From NCBI GenBank assembly GCA_020137815.1, contig CM035353.1, positions 7,161,298-7,225,297 of the forward strand: a stretch of 64,000 nucleotides of DNA. Direction: 5' to 3'. The notes beneath the pieces are model-generated. The model saw only the letters and a list, made by a program, of their open reading frames with translations, searched no databases and had not been told where the DNA came from. Positions 43,166 through 54,976 of the stretch are shown here, one piece after another. Origin of the DNA: Hormiphora californensis. Taxonomy: Eukaryota; Ctenophora; Tentaculata; Cydippida; Pleurobrachiidae. The position numbers were made by a program, and so were the translations under genes. Positions within the stretch are counted from its first letter, which is position 1. Each line of letters starts with the position of its first letter.

Positions 43166-44510
43166 GTTGGCACTCCAAGTTCTGTTAAATAGACTTGAGT
43201 GTTGTGGTATAAGGTCATAGGGCTGGATTCCCTCTGTTTGGGCAATGCCGATTTATTGCAGGTTGACCGCACCCGTATTGGTCCATCAGGCCCCAGGACC
43301 GCGGCTGTGGGACCACTCCCTAGTCTTTCCCCGAGAGATACCCTCCCCCTGCCCCCTCCCTAGTCCCCCGCGGGACTACCATACCCCCTGAGATAGACAA
43401 TGGGCTGCCACAAGGAGTCAGTAATCCAGTCACCTGACTCCCCCCACAGGTCAAAATTTGAGTAAGTATTCAATGAACGCCGTTGAGAAACCTTCGTCAT
43501 GGAAGATTTCCAGCCGCCCGCGGTTGGTTTGCTAAGTCAACGGGAATGTGGTCCAAAGGGACCTTTCTAACAAATACCGACCCCCTCAATTTTTATTGGG
43601 GGTGCAAGGGTGTTTTTTGGCCACACCCTTTTACCTATGTTCCTAACCTGGGTTGAAAACTCTGAAGTCAAAGCCATCTTACTATCTAATCTAATTTCGG
43701 TTGCGTTGGATTCAGAAAACCTCCGTGCCTCATTTGCGAATATTCCAAATATTTTGACCTTATACACAGTCAGACACTATATGCTGACATGTTCCTTCGG
43801 CCCGGTGTGAGCGTAAAGTACCGAACAGACAGTGCCGAACAGACAGACTGCGTAGCATGGCAATTGGCAAACACTATGATGCATTATAAAATACCTCTTA
43901 TAAAATCTATAAAACCGTAAAAAATATTTTATTTATCTTTAAATAAAATCAAATATTATTTAAGATTTTTGTAAAAGTATAATAGAAGCACACTCACCTC
44001 CTCTGATTTCTGTGAAACTTCTCCCATGCTAAAGGTTGGTAATGGAGGTTGCTGGTTCAAATACCGCTGAGTTTAAGTCTGGAAAACACTCGACCTTCGG
44101 TCTCGTTCTTTAAATTGTAATAAAGGATTTTAAGCCATCATTTAATAATACGTACAATAACACAGTTATTCCAGGTGAAAGTCAGCTTTACTTGTTTGGG
44201 CATAAAATTTATACTTTTCTGAGAAGTATATATTTTTTCAGAGAATAATCATTTCCATCTTGTCTGATATCCATATGTATGTTGATGGGCTGTCTGGTAT
44301 TTTTTTAATGGGGACCACCCAGCGGAGAATTTTATAAAGTTGTTTGTTGCACTCGCGGTACGTTATACTCATGTATGTACAAGGTGGGCCACGGATTGTT
44401 CTGTCGCTAAAGGTCAAATTGAAGCTAGGTGTGACTAGGAGATCGGGTTCGAGTGATTTGATTCATTTGCTTCTCCTCAATAGAAATATTTGATACCCTT
44501 AGTAAATATA
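43166..44510. other. Spacer without a supported gene
   Basis: Two opposed 66-aa frames at 43567-43810 overlap exactly and neither has a domain. 'gaacagacagactgcgtagc' at about 43835 recurs at 51797 and, inverted, at 51870. Confidence 0.4.
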
Positions 44511-44608
44511 CAGTCGGACCCCGATTTAGTGGCCCCCGATTTAGTGGCACCCCAATTTAGTGGCAGGATTTTTTCCCCCGAGGATGCCACTAAATCGGGG
44601 TCCGACTG
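44511..44608. mobile_element. 98-bp minimal pogo-like MITE
   Basis: CAGTCGGACCCCGATTTAGT with its inverse at the right end and TA on both sides. Same termini as the 863-bp element at 2520-3382. Confidence 0.85.
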
Positions 44609-44953
44609 TATATTCTAAATAATGATATCTGAGCAAGTTAACATGTACGCTGAGATAGAGATGTTGATTTCTCCTAATGGGCGAGAGAACAGCCGTGAAT
44701 GAATCTCAGATTCAGGCACGACTGTCTCCCCCAATGAGTATTCATCAAAAAAAATGAAGCGATCGATTTCATCCTTTTTTCTCTGGTTCGTTTCAATGCA
44801 GTGCCCTTAAAGGTTCTCCTCAAGAACAAATTTGCATTTTCACTGATTTGCATTTCTTCTCGTACATGACTACGCACGCAGCTTGGATTATTTTCATTTG
44901 TCGGACAACTAAGATTGTTAGTTATTTGTTGTTTACAGATCGGCTGGTATAGA

Positions 44954-47900
44954 ATGCTTATTCAACAAATTTACACCTTACTACTCATTGGTAAGTCATT
45001 ATAATATTCAAATCTCGCGTCGATTTACCGGTCGACTCGTCGACGGGGACGAAGGATGACCTGAATAGCATATCCTAACGAGGTTCAGTTCACAATCAAT
45101 TGGCAACCGCTCTTACACAATCATGTCAAATATCGTGGTGAACGGTAATATAATTGAGTTGTGCTGTTGCACAATACAATATTACACTAGGGGAATTTAT
45201 ATCCGTCCGTAAATCGAGTATCATTAGCAAGAATTATATAAAGAATATCTTAAAAAACTGGGTTTGACCGAAAATTGAATCATGCCAGGGACATTAATAT
45301 CTATCTATGGTTTTCTGGAGTCGTATTATTGCATATTATTTACAACAACCCCCTGATCCCACAGGAATATCAGTGGAAATTGAACCACCACCAGATTGCC
45401 CTATAAAAGTTGTAAATCGAGCACTACAAAGAATTTGTTCCGACACCGTGTACCAATGCCCCTATTCCAAGGCTCGCTTTACGGTTGAGTATAGATTCGT
45501 AGCTTTTAAGCGTGCATATGGATACACAACAAGCAGCGTGTGTCCTGGAGACAAGCTGACTTATCAGGGGTGTGTTATGCGGGACGGGGATGTGACGGTG
45601 CGAGATAATAATTGTGGGCTTCTCTGTGGCAAGAAAGATCTAGTTACCCAGGATTTGGTTTACACTTCCATGTTTTCCAATATTGCGGTAAGTTTTGGGT
45701 AGGGAAACTATAGGGCAATTCGGTACAATTTTTCTAAAAAACCTAGTTAATACTTATATATATTGCTTATACAGCAGGAAGAAAAAATATGTATAGGCTA
45801 TGCAATAAAAAGTTTTTCTTTCAGTCGAGTTAAATTTGAAAACTTGAAAAAATCTAACTGGCAGTTTTTGCAAAATCAAAATTGGCCAACCCAAACAGAA
45901 ATTACAGCAGTTTTGAAGCGAAAATTCGGAACAGAACGAGCAGGTCTCCGCTGGAGAAAAAAGTCACGTGACACATGTTATTTTACTGTCCGAATTGCCC
46001 AATACATGTCCCACTTTGCCCGGTGCACCGAATAGCCCAAGTTTACCCTACTTTAAACAGCTAAAAGTCTCCAACAGTTAAAATAAAAGTAAGCAGCCGA
46101 AATACATGTGCCCAAAAAGTTTCATCGAATTTTAAAATTTATTTAATTCCATTTTATCGTTTTTTAGTCGGAACGGGATCACGTTACTATGAAGAGTTGC
46201 ACAGGAACTGCAGCGGCCTGCGACAATCATATCTCGCTTCCAACATTCTCTACTACAAATGCAGTACGGTGTAACGGGGTCTGCGAAGATAATTTTTGTC
46301 GAGATGAACTGGTCTGCAATGGGTTCAAATATGGTGTTTGGTGTGCTGGTGACATTCTCGCGCCTCATAAAGCGATATACTCTATACTCGACAACTGGCG
46401 TTGCTCTCCTGCACAAATAGAGTTCATAAACACCGTGCCAAAGTGTAAGACCCCAGATAGCCTGGACATATTTCCCGCCTACTCAATGTTGTACAATGGC
46501 TCCAGGTGCCTGCCCATTAGGCATGTTCAGTGTAGCCCCAGCAGTTTGTTTACCCTAACCGAAGTCATTGTGAAACCAGTGTGCAGTAACAAACTCGACC
46601 AGACCAACTGTACCGATACCAGTCTTGTTCACGGTTCGTGTCTAGTTGGGGGGTTCAAAACCACCCTCTCAAAATACCTTGTTTGTGAGCCTGGGTTTCA
46701 GAATCAAAGCACGGTCTGCGATGACAGGATAGATGGGGAGTGTGTTGCAGTTAGTCACGGGTGTTACCTCCACAAGCATGTTCTATGTGATGGTAGGAAG
46801 CAGTGTGAGGATGGGGCGGACGAGAGGGGGTGTGGAGGACAGATAACGTATAGAACCTGTAAGCGAAGGGTTGGTGGATACGCCCCAATTCTACTAGACT
46901 GGGTTAATGATGGAGTTGTGGATTGTGAAGATGGTGGGGATGAGGATCCCTCATGGCCAGCCTGTGGAGAGGGCCCCACTAAGAGATACAAGCTGAGCGA
47001 ACTGGACCCATGTCAAGACGTGTTCTTGTGTGGAGGAAGTATGTTGGGAGGATTCAAGTTGATGAACCAAGTGTGTGACAAGAAGAGCGTGTGTGGAAAT
47101 GAGGGGTTGATTTGCGATAAAACGAGGGCGGGAGTTAGTGATAAGAATGTCCATAACAAAATGTCGGTTGAGAATTATAATACCCTCTACCGGACTGCAT
47201 TTTGCTTACCAGGGCTTACCAACCTTCACAAGCAGCACACTACAATAATGAACAAAGTGTCGGGCGACTCAACGGACATGGTGGGATGTCAAAAGAGGGA
47301 GTTTAAGATGGCCCAATACGAGTTTTACGGAAAAGAGAAAAACAAAGCACTGATAACGAATCATCATCAAGTTAGTTGCAGTTATTATTTTGGGGAGTTT
47401 TACGTTTTGTTTAGCTGTCTGGGCCTCTGCTCCAATGCCGTGTGTCCCCTCACCAAACAACTGAACTCAACATCTTGCACTAACATAGCGAACCCTCGAC
47501 GAATTTACACACTGAATGGGAATGGAAGTGCAATGACATTCGTTGTCCACGAACAAAACTCATACCACAACAACATGTTTCTCTGTGACAACGGGAAATG
47601 CTTGGATTTCGAAAAGGTATGCAACCTGGTGAACGACTGCGGCGATCAATCGGATGAGTTAGTGTGTCAGAACCACTTTAGGTGCAAGACGGGAGATCAG
47701 TTCCTGGCGCTCAGCCAGGTCTGTGATGGAGTGATAGACTGCCAAGATCACTCGGACGAATGTAATGCAGATTGCAATCGCATGAATCGAAGCATTGTCA
47801 ATAGGACTGTACTAGAGGTTCTAGCCGGTGTTATAGGAGCTTTATCGGTGGTTGTTAATATCAGAGTCCTTGTCAAGACATTCTGGGAGATTGGAAACAT

Positions 47901-48984
47901 CACCAAAGCCAACAAGTACATTAACAAGGTAGTGCTAATTACAATTAGTTTTGGTGATCTGCTGATAGGTCTCTATCTTTTAATTCTCCTCGGCTATGAT
48001 TTGGCCCTGCGGGGTAGTGGGTTCTGTGTATCTCAACTCTCATGGTTGTCAGGACTTCCTTGCAGGATGTTGGGTGTTTTAAACACAACCGGATCCCTCA
48101 TATCCGATCTCACCATGGCTATATACAGCTGCACACGATTGAGGGGAGTCTTGAATACGCTACATTTTGAAATGCCTGGAGATGTGGGAGGGAGAGTGAG
48201 GGTAAAATTAGGGTGCTTCTCTGGCTTGGTAATCCTAATTTCAATAATTGTGGCAGCGTTGCCCCTCCTACCCCAGCTGGAGGACGTGTTCGTCAATGGA
48301 GTAGTTTATGACAAGGAGAACGCCCTATTTTCAGGCATTGTTGACAAAGAGAAGAGCTACAGGGCGATATACGCCTACCATGGACACGATCACAGTCCCA
48401 AAATGTTGGGATCCTGGGAGACTGTCCGTCAGGCAGTGTCCTCTATGTTCACAGGACAGTATGGTGGAATATCCCAGCAAAAGATATCATTCTACGGAAA
48501 TGATCCAGTCTGTGTTTTCAAGTTCTATGTTACCCCCGATGATCCCCAGGTTGTCTACGTTTGGCTTGTCCTTGCACTCCATTTTGTATGCTTAGTAACG
48601 GTTATTGTGTGTCATATCAGTGTGTTCGTGGCCATCACCAGGTCCTTTGACCCGTCCATGATGAATGATCAAGTGAGGCTGATGGTGGAAGGAACGGAAC
48701 TCCATCCTCCAGTGGAACATCTCGTGTATCATCTTCACCCATATCTTCACCGTGGGCTCCATTCCTTGCCTCATTGTGCGTTTCACACAGCCGGACTGTA
48801 TGATATGGCACCCATGTACCAAGTGTTCGCGTTGGTTATCCTACCTGTTACCTCGGCACTCAACCCCTTACTTAACAGCAACAAAACAAAGATCATCCGT
48901 CGCAAAGTTATTGCTGCCAAACCTGTCGTGGCGATGGTCAGGTGGGCTAGGCAGAGTGATAAAATTGAGGTGGTGATAAATTGA
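44954..48984 (+). CDS. LDL-receptor class A / seven-helix receptor (GRL101-like GPCR), 3 exons
   Basis: Exons 44954-44990, 45365-45687 and 46168-48984 join in phase 1 and 0 to about 1058 codons. Exon 1 gives a signal peptide (MLIQQIYTLLLIG). The long ectodomain is Cys-rich, with LDLa modules at about 312-342 (CDGRKQCEDGADERGC), 593-620 (CGDQSDELVC) and 626-652 (CDGVIDCQDHSDEC), and a looser one at about 351-386. Helices: TM1 about 668-690, TM2 708-733 (SFGDLLIGLYLL), TM3 753-775, TM4 803-823, TM5 915-943 and TM7 1007-1026 (NPLLN). The mix fits rhodopsin-class receptors with LDLa ectodomains, such as snail GRL101 and relaxin-type relatives. Around TM6 (48690-48800) the hydrophobic helix (FTHIFTVGSIPCLIV) is in the +1 frame, flanked by two compensating shifts. 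The ligand is unknown. Confidence 0.85.
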
Positions 48985-49526
48985 AACTTTCAAAATGTAA
49001 AAAAGCTTTTAATTCCGTATAACGGTAACATTTTAAGAGTAAAAAAGTTGTGTTTGATTTTGCTGGTCAACAAAACATGTGTTTTTTGTCAGTTATCCCT
49101 TTTAAACTGTGTATAAAATGTATTTGTACTAGGCTATTTTCTACAGATTTTGTGGGGTACTAAAACTATAATATGATCATGGTGTACCCAGTACCACGTG
49201 CTAACGTGTGGCACTACCCTCCATTACTATGTATTATATATAATATTATGTGGTGACGGCCGGTGAATCGCCTGACAGTTTCACCTGCAAGGGTTAATGC
49301 ATATTACTCAGTTGGCAGTTATGTTGAAGAGCAAAGCACCTAGTGTTCAGTTGACAGCAGTGTTGAAAGGGCCCTTGTTTGAGTGGTACTGCTGCAGCAG
49401 TATCGATACGATATAGCTCGAAATACGGCACGCTAGAAAGCGTCTTGTTCCTAAACTTTTTACATCTCAAGTAATCATGCACTAATTTCTTTTTTAACAT
49501 TTAGCAAATACAATCACTGCTTCTTT

Positions 49527-49527
<1 letters not shown>
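48985..49527. other. Intergenic, nothing recognised
   Basis: 3' flank of the receptor gene. No AATAAA hexamer was found close to the stop. Confidence 0.4.

Positions 49528-49618
<91 letters not shown>
49528..49618. repeat. (TC)n tract upstream of the 123-aa gene
   Basis: About 85 bp of TC dinucleotides, ending 90 bp before the ATG at 49708. It may lie in the promoter or 5' untranslated region. Confidence 0.9.
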
Positions 49619-49619
<1 letters not shown>

Positions 49620-49707
49620 TGTCTTTGCACTTCCAGCTGAATCGTGTATATAATAGAGGCCGTATAACAGTTTGATTAGACCCGTGTTTCATTGATTTGC
49701 TTCCACA

Positions 49708-52143
49708 ATGACCAATACTGAGGTTGCCGCTGAACAAGCCAAAGATGGGGCTTCCACACCCGCCGCCGCGACTATAACTCTAGCGGTGGAAGAAAAGACT
49801 GGCTTTGGATATCAGAAGATGTCAGGAGAGCAGGTGTTAGAAATAACAGAACGTCTTCACACCACCGAGATCAAGGTACGACACAATTTGTTGGTCACAT
49901 TGATACCTGAGTGAGATCCATTGCAATTAACCATGGAGACTAGCATAGCAAGGAAACTGTATTCTGTAACTTTATTAGATGGTAGATACCTAACTATCAA
50001 TTTAGTGTTAATATTGAGCATGCAATGCAAATGAGGATTTGATACATTGCTATATATTCATAGAATTTGGCAATGACATTATTTTCAGGCACGTGTGTCA
50101 TACAAAAATCAGGAACCTCTTGGGACGGGTCAAAACAAAACAGTCACACAAGAAGAGGTAATATATTTGAAATTGTAATATTTTCTGCAGACGTCGTCCA
50201 GACGTACTACAGACGTACAGACGTACTACAGACGTACTACAGACGTAGTACAGACGTACTACAGACGTACAGACGTTCTACAGACGTAGTACAGACGTAC
50301 TACAGACGTACAGACGTACTACAGACGTAGTACAGACGGGTGGGCGGACTCTAGTGCTAACGGACTCTTTATCTAAATCCAAGGCGGACTCTATATCTAA
50401 AAACGGACTCTTTATCTACAGTTAGATTTTGAAAAAAGTTTAGATAAAGAGTCCTCCCTGTGTAGACTTTTTAGATAAAGAGTCCGCCCTGTGTAGAATT
50501 TTTAGATATAGAGTCCTCTAGTACATTTTGGCGCCAAATCCTCCAACCCGGACTCTATGTCTAAAATCCTAACCCAACCCAAAACCTAACCCTAACACTA
50601 GCCCTAACCCTAACCTCGAACCCAAATAACGGCCCTAACACTTCTAAATTAGTATAGGGGTAGAGCAAACTCTCGTTTCCGGCCTAACGGCCGAAATCTC
50701 GAGTTCGCGGTGAAAGGCGGACTCTATATCTAATTTAGATTTATGTAGATATAGAGTCCACTTTGTTTAGACTTTTTAGATAAAGAGTCCGCCCTGTGTA
50801 GACTTTTTAGATATAGAGTCCTCCTAGAGTTTAGACTTATTTGGACTCTTTATCTAAATCTAAATTTAGATATAGAGTCCACTGTAGACTTAGAGTGTAG
50901 CACTAGAGTCCGCACACCGTACAAGACGTAGTACGTCTAGACGGAAGTTTATAGGCGTACTTCCAACCCGTCTAGACGGTACCCTTTTAGAAGGGTTTTG
51001 CCCCAGACGGGCTTGAAACGGAGTCAGACGGTTTTGAGACGTGCTGGAGACGGCATTACCATTAGTAATAAGTCCTTGAGACGGAACTTCTATTGATGAC
51101 GTCGCGACGTCTGAGTTCTGTAAGACGTGCTTGAGCCGGGTTTCCGTCTGGTTTCAGAGATTCCGTCTGATTTAATTCGTCCAACTCTATCTAACTCCGT
51201 CTAAGCTGCTTAGACGGAGTTAGATGGAGTTGGACGAAATCAGACGGAGTTGGACGAAATCAGACGGAGTTGGACGAAATCAGACGGTTAGCGACCTTTT
51301 TACTTTTAGACGTCCCGGGCTTCAGACGCACGTATCATGCTCGTCTCTTGACATTTTCCCAGTCTGTCGGCTCTCACACCGGGTCTGTCTGGCGCCGCAG
51401 ACCCCATCTGAGTGCACTGTCGAGAATCAAATCGGGGTCTGGCTCCGCCAGACTGCACCGGGCCGAAGGTGTAAAACTGAACTTACGCGAGCCCGAAGGA
51501 GATATTCATCGCTCGAACGGCAGACTGTGTAGCATGGTAAATATTATATAAATTTAGCCCTTCTGACTCCGTCTGGAGCAAAAACCGTCTAGACACGTGT
51601 ACCGTTTGGACGGCGTCTAGAAGGAGTTGGGACGGTGTCTGGACGGCGCCTGTGGTAAAAAACATTTGCCCAGACGTACTACGAACGTCGCGTAATCAGA
51701 CATTCAATGGACGTAGTATACTGCTACATTGCTACGGGCTACGGGCTAGGGCTACTGCAGATGTAGTTCAAACGTACTCCGGGTGTTTACTCGAACGACA
51801 GACTGCGTAGCATGGCATTGCCATTGGCAAGTTTTTAGATTTTGGAAAAATATGTGTCAAATTTTTCCATGCTACGCAGTCTGTCTGTTCGGCACTTTAA
51901 GCGCAGTCTGTCTGACGTCTGTTCGGGCTCGCGTAAGCTGACAGACAAGGAACATGGCAATCTAATGTATGAATTATATTATTAAAATGTTGGCCCCTCT
52001 CCCTGCAGGTTGAAGCCATTGTTGCGAGATTAAGCACCATGAAAAAACCACCCCCAGAGAGCAAACGAATTGGTGCAGCTGTCAGCTATGGAATTCTTAA
52101 TTCATACGCCTGGAAGGGGTGGAAGACAAGGGATGCTCTATGA
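49708..52143 (+). CDS. Three-exon gene for a 123-aa protein of unknown function
   Basis: Exons 49708-49875 (56 codons), 50089-50157 (23 codons) and 52009-52143 (44 codons plus TGA). Both introns are GT-AG and phase 0 (donors GTACGA and GTAATA; acceptors TTTCAG and CTGCAG). The product starts MTNTEVAAEQAKDGASTPAA and has two similar short helices: EQVLEITERLHTTE in exon 1 and EEVEAIVARLSTMKKP across the last junction. It ends SYAWKGWKTRDAL. No family is recognised; size and pattern recall small ciliary microtubule-associated proteins, but that is only an impression. Intron 2 (1.85 kb) is filled by short repeats. The 3' untranslated region starts with a transposon 3 bp after the stop, and an AATAAA lies at about 52787. 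Confidence 0.7.
50190..50338. repeat. Short tandem repeat of 'agacgtactac' units
   Basis: About fourteen irregular units of 'agacgtactac', 'agacgtagtac' and 'agacgtac' within intron 2. Confidence 0.9.
50343..50935. repeat. Cluster of 'ggactctatatctaaa' inverted and direct units with telomere-like core
   Basis: At least ten units of GGACTCT(A/T)TATCTAA in both orientations, such as 'ttagataaagagtcc' at about 50440, 50470 and 50510, and again between 50740 and 50880. Between them lies 'cctaaccctaacactagccc' (about 50580-50630), degenerate TTAGGG-type DNA. Confidence 0.8.
51185..51290. repeat. Tandem 20-bp repeat 'cggagttggacgaaatcaga'
   Basis: Three exact and two partial units. The surrounding 50.94-51.67 kb is dense in 'agacgg' and 'gtctgac' words on both strands. 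Confidence 0.85.
51790..51890. repeat. Inverted pair 'gacagactgcgtagcatgg'
   Basis: 'gacagactgcgtagcatggc' at about 51805 and its inverse at about 51870, with an A/T-rich loop. A third copy lies at about 43842. Confidence 0.75.
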
Positions 52144-52146
52144 GTT

Positions 52147-52752
52147 AGGCTATAAGCATACTGATCGTGATGATCATAATCAGGTCAGTGTGCGGACGTT
52201 TTGATGGTCACCATCAAAGGAGCGCACACACTGATGGTTATCATCATGATCGAGGCTTGATGAATCATGATGTTCTCAAACCATAGTGTGTTCACGTTTG
52301 ATCATCATAAACCATAGTGTGCGCACGTTTGATCATCATATACCATGTTCAACTTGCTGGAACTTGCCGTTTGATCATGATCATCATGACCAGTGTGCTC
52401 AGCATGATGATGCTATCTCCCCCTTGCCTCCTCTTGCCTAGTCGCGCGCTCTGAGAGGCTGTTGCATATCACGTGACCTGTACAACAGCCTCTCGCGCGC
52501 GCGAAGTCGTACCACGTGGTACATATCACATGACTACAGTGCAGCCCTCCATAAGAATAAGATCAGAACGTGCGCACACTAGGTGTTGATGATCATCATC
52601 CAACTTAAGAGACGGCTCCAGTGCCAGCTCTTACGTGATGATCATAATGTTGCGCACACTGCAGTTTTTTGCAGATGATGATGATCAAAACCATGAGCAC
52701 ACTTCATCTTTTTAACTGATTATGATCATCACGATCAGTATGCTTATAGCCT
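52147..52752. mobile_element. 606-bp MITE with about 36-bp inverted termini in a 3' untranslated region
   Basis: Ends AGGCTATAAGCATACTGATC.. are inverted and match over about 36 bp. The body contains many 'gatcatcat', 'gtgtgcgcacg' and 'catgatgat' words in both directions. No clear target duplication was found, so the superfamily is open. It starts just after the stop codon at 52141-52143. Confidence 0.75.
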
Positions 52753-52786
52753 CAGAATGAGAAAACGATCTCCAAAGCATCATGGA

Positions 52787-52792
52787 AATAAA
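52787..52792 (+). promoter_or_regulatory. Candidate polyadenylation signal AATAAA
   Basis: First AATAAA after the 123-aa gene, 35 bp beyond the MITE. If used, the mature mRNA would include the whole MITE. Confidence 0.4.
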
Positions 52793-53324
52793 ACAGCTGT
52801 AAATGTTTAAATATTTAATCAAATTTCATTGCAAAGCTCTTAAACTGCAGTTGTTTCTAATCTTCGGTTGTCAATTAATTAATTCGACAGTTTTATGTCA
52901 CATAAAAGCAAGAAAAAAACTAATATAGAAGAAAAGATAAATAATGTTCGTAGCGTGCCAGTATTTGAAAACTGCACTGCTGAGATGCGCGCAGCAGCTG
53001 CATCACAAAATTAATGCGCGCGCAATAATTTTCCAAAATTTTCGCGATTTTTCAGGGCAAAAATTTCGCGATTTTTCAGGGCAACTTTTCAGGGCGCCGT
53101 TACGATCTGGGTGTTTGGAGGCCTGTTTACAGGTGCGCGCTGCCAAAAAAGTTGATTCACTAAAATGGCTCTAACCGCCAAACCACTTAACCGTTTTGGC
53201 TGATTCAAAGTTTATCTGGTAGGGAATGTCAAGGCCTAAACTTTTCAACACTACTTTAAACAAATTAATTTGAGCAGGAAGATGAATCCGATGTAACAGC
53301 CCCAAAGGGCAGAAAAACGAAACG

Positions 53325-54296
53325 TTGATAATGTCAGAAACGAAGTACGAGGGCGATAACCCTGCGATAAAACGATTGGAAGAGACAGTAAACGACTTTG
53401 TTTCTGAAGTTTACTGGTTGAACTCTGCTGATGATCCCAACACGACGAGTATCACATCGGATCAGTTTATTCAATGTTATAAATCGATCCAAGCTGCACC
53501 CGACTCAATGTTAACCAACGACAGTGTAGCTTCCCCTTGCAATCACTGGGGTTCGTACTTCAGTCACTGTCTCAAGGACTTAACTGCGAATGAAATTATT
53601 GAGGCTACTTCGCGTATTTTTCTCTCCAGTATGAAACTTGCCAGAGCAACAATGAACAATTTTGAAAATGTTATCAGCGCAGAAAAACTCGAGAAGCAAC
53701 TACGTGAATGCAAAGAAGAACTTGGTCGCCACCGTCTTAGCGTGATTGAGCTTCAGCAAACGGTTATTGAAGCCCAAAAGCAACAACTAAGTGCAGTGTC
53801 AACTTCGGTGAAGAAGGTGAAAGCCTACTCTTCTGTGCTTGCACAGAATTGTGCTGCAACCTCCCCTAAAGTGGTAAAACCACTAACGTCGCACCACCCT
53901 ACTCCCGTCCAACAGCCCGGAAGAGAGAAGAACCTGATTGTGTTTGGTCTCCAAGAAACAACCGATAGAGTAGCTAAAACTACTTTAGACGAACTTTTTG
54001 AGGAACTGCAAGAGAAACCGAAAGTGACAACGATAAAACGCATCGGGGAAAGAAATGAGAAACGTCCTAGACCGCTCTTAGTATCCCTGGAGAGGAGAGC
54101 GACTCTCCTGACGCTTCTCAAAAAAGCACGAAACCTCAAAGACTCCAAACAGTTTTCGGCTGTTTATCTATCTCCGGATCTAACGCCCTCTGAACTGAAG
54201 GAGCAAAAAGCTCTCAGGTCCACTTTGAAACGGATACGACTAGAAGATCCAGACGGCTGCTATTTTATCCGTAACAATGTTATCCAAGTGGGATAG
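53325..54296 (+). CDS. Non-LTR retrotransposon ORF1-type protein, 323 aa
   Basis: An uninterrupted frame. The first half is helical, with a coiled coil around residues 125-170 (EKLEKQLRECKEELGRHRLS). The second half fits the RRM-like ORF1 domain: KNLIVFGLQE, then TTIKRIGERNEKRPRPLLVS, KKARNLKDSKQFSAVYLS and LTPSELKEQKALRSTLKR. Such ORF1 proteins bind RNA as chaperones for L1/CR1-like retrotransposons. No reverse transcriptase follows within the next 700 bp, so this is a 3'-incomplete element or a lone, possibly retained, copy. It lies 0.7 kb upstream of the PI3K gene, same strand. Confidence 0.7.
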   Translation: MIMSETKYEGDNPAIKRLEETVNDFVSEVYWLNSADDPNTTSITSDQFIQCYKSIQAAPDSMLTNDSVASPCNHWGSYFSHCLKDLTANEIIEATSRIFLSSMKLARATMNNFENVISAEKLEKQLRECKEELGRHRLSVIELQQTVIEAQKQQLSAVSTSVKKVKAYSSVLAQNCAATSPKVVKPLTSHHPTPVQQPGREKNLIVFGLQETTDRVAKTTLDELFEELQEKPKVTTIKRIGERNEKRPRPLLVSLERRATLLTLLKKARNLKDSKQFSAVYLSPDLTPSELKEQKALRSTLKRIRLEDPDGCYFIRNNVIQVG

Positions 54297-54447
54297 TTCC
54301 CGACTAATTCACCGTTATTAGAGAACCGTGCTAGGAGCAGGCAGTCTGCTGCAGTCCCTTTCAAATGAAGGAAAACGAGTTGTCTGTAATTAAAACTGTG
54401 TCAGTGCGGGATATAAACTGTCATTTTTATTATTATATATATTATTA

Positions 54448-54508
54448 TAACCCCAACCCAAACCCCAACCCTAACCCTAACCCTACTTTAGCCCTAACCC
54501 TAAAAAAC
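54448..54508. repeat. Interstitial telomere-like repeat (CCCTAA)n
   Basis: 'ccccaaccctaaccctaacc' and 'agccctaaccctaaa'. Degenerate TTAGGG-type repeat between the ORF1 gene and the PI3K start. Confidence 0.8.
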
Positions 54509-54976
54509 CGTTTGTCAGCACTCCCAAAACACCCAGATTTTAACGCTGGCCAACTTTTCATGGCAAGCGTTAAAATCTGTTGGGACCAATCGTGGGCGTG
54601 CGTTTTGATATCTGAGACCCCAGTGTCGATTAAAATGTGTATACCTCTTGGCGCTAACTGTTAAAATTCAAAAACTTGTTTTGATTTGTTATTTGTACAG
54701 GGTGGGCCATGCGGACAATGCGGACTTCGGATCATGGAGAGAAAAAGAAAAAATTCGAGGAAAATGGTCACTTTTTCTCAAAATTTGATGTTTTGAATGG
54801 GATTTTCAGTGTAAATCTGCGCGCCACAGGGTTTTTTGCCGTCGCAGTATAATTTATTGATCCGTGCGCTACGTCAAATGGGTGGGCCATAAACATCAAA
54901 CATGGAGCCACTTGGGAAAAATACAATTCTCTCTCCAAAGGATCCCCTTTCTTAGTCATGTAAAGTGTGATTCAAA

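Noticed and set aside
45763-46035. 90-aa frame inside the receptor gene
   Set aside because: It lies in intron 2 between a good donor (45688) and acceptor (46167) and has no domain.
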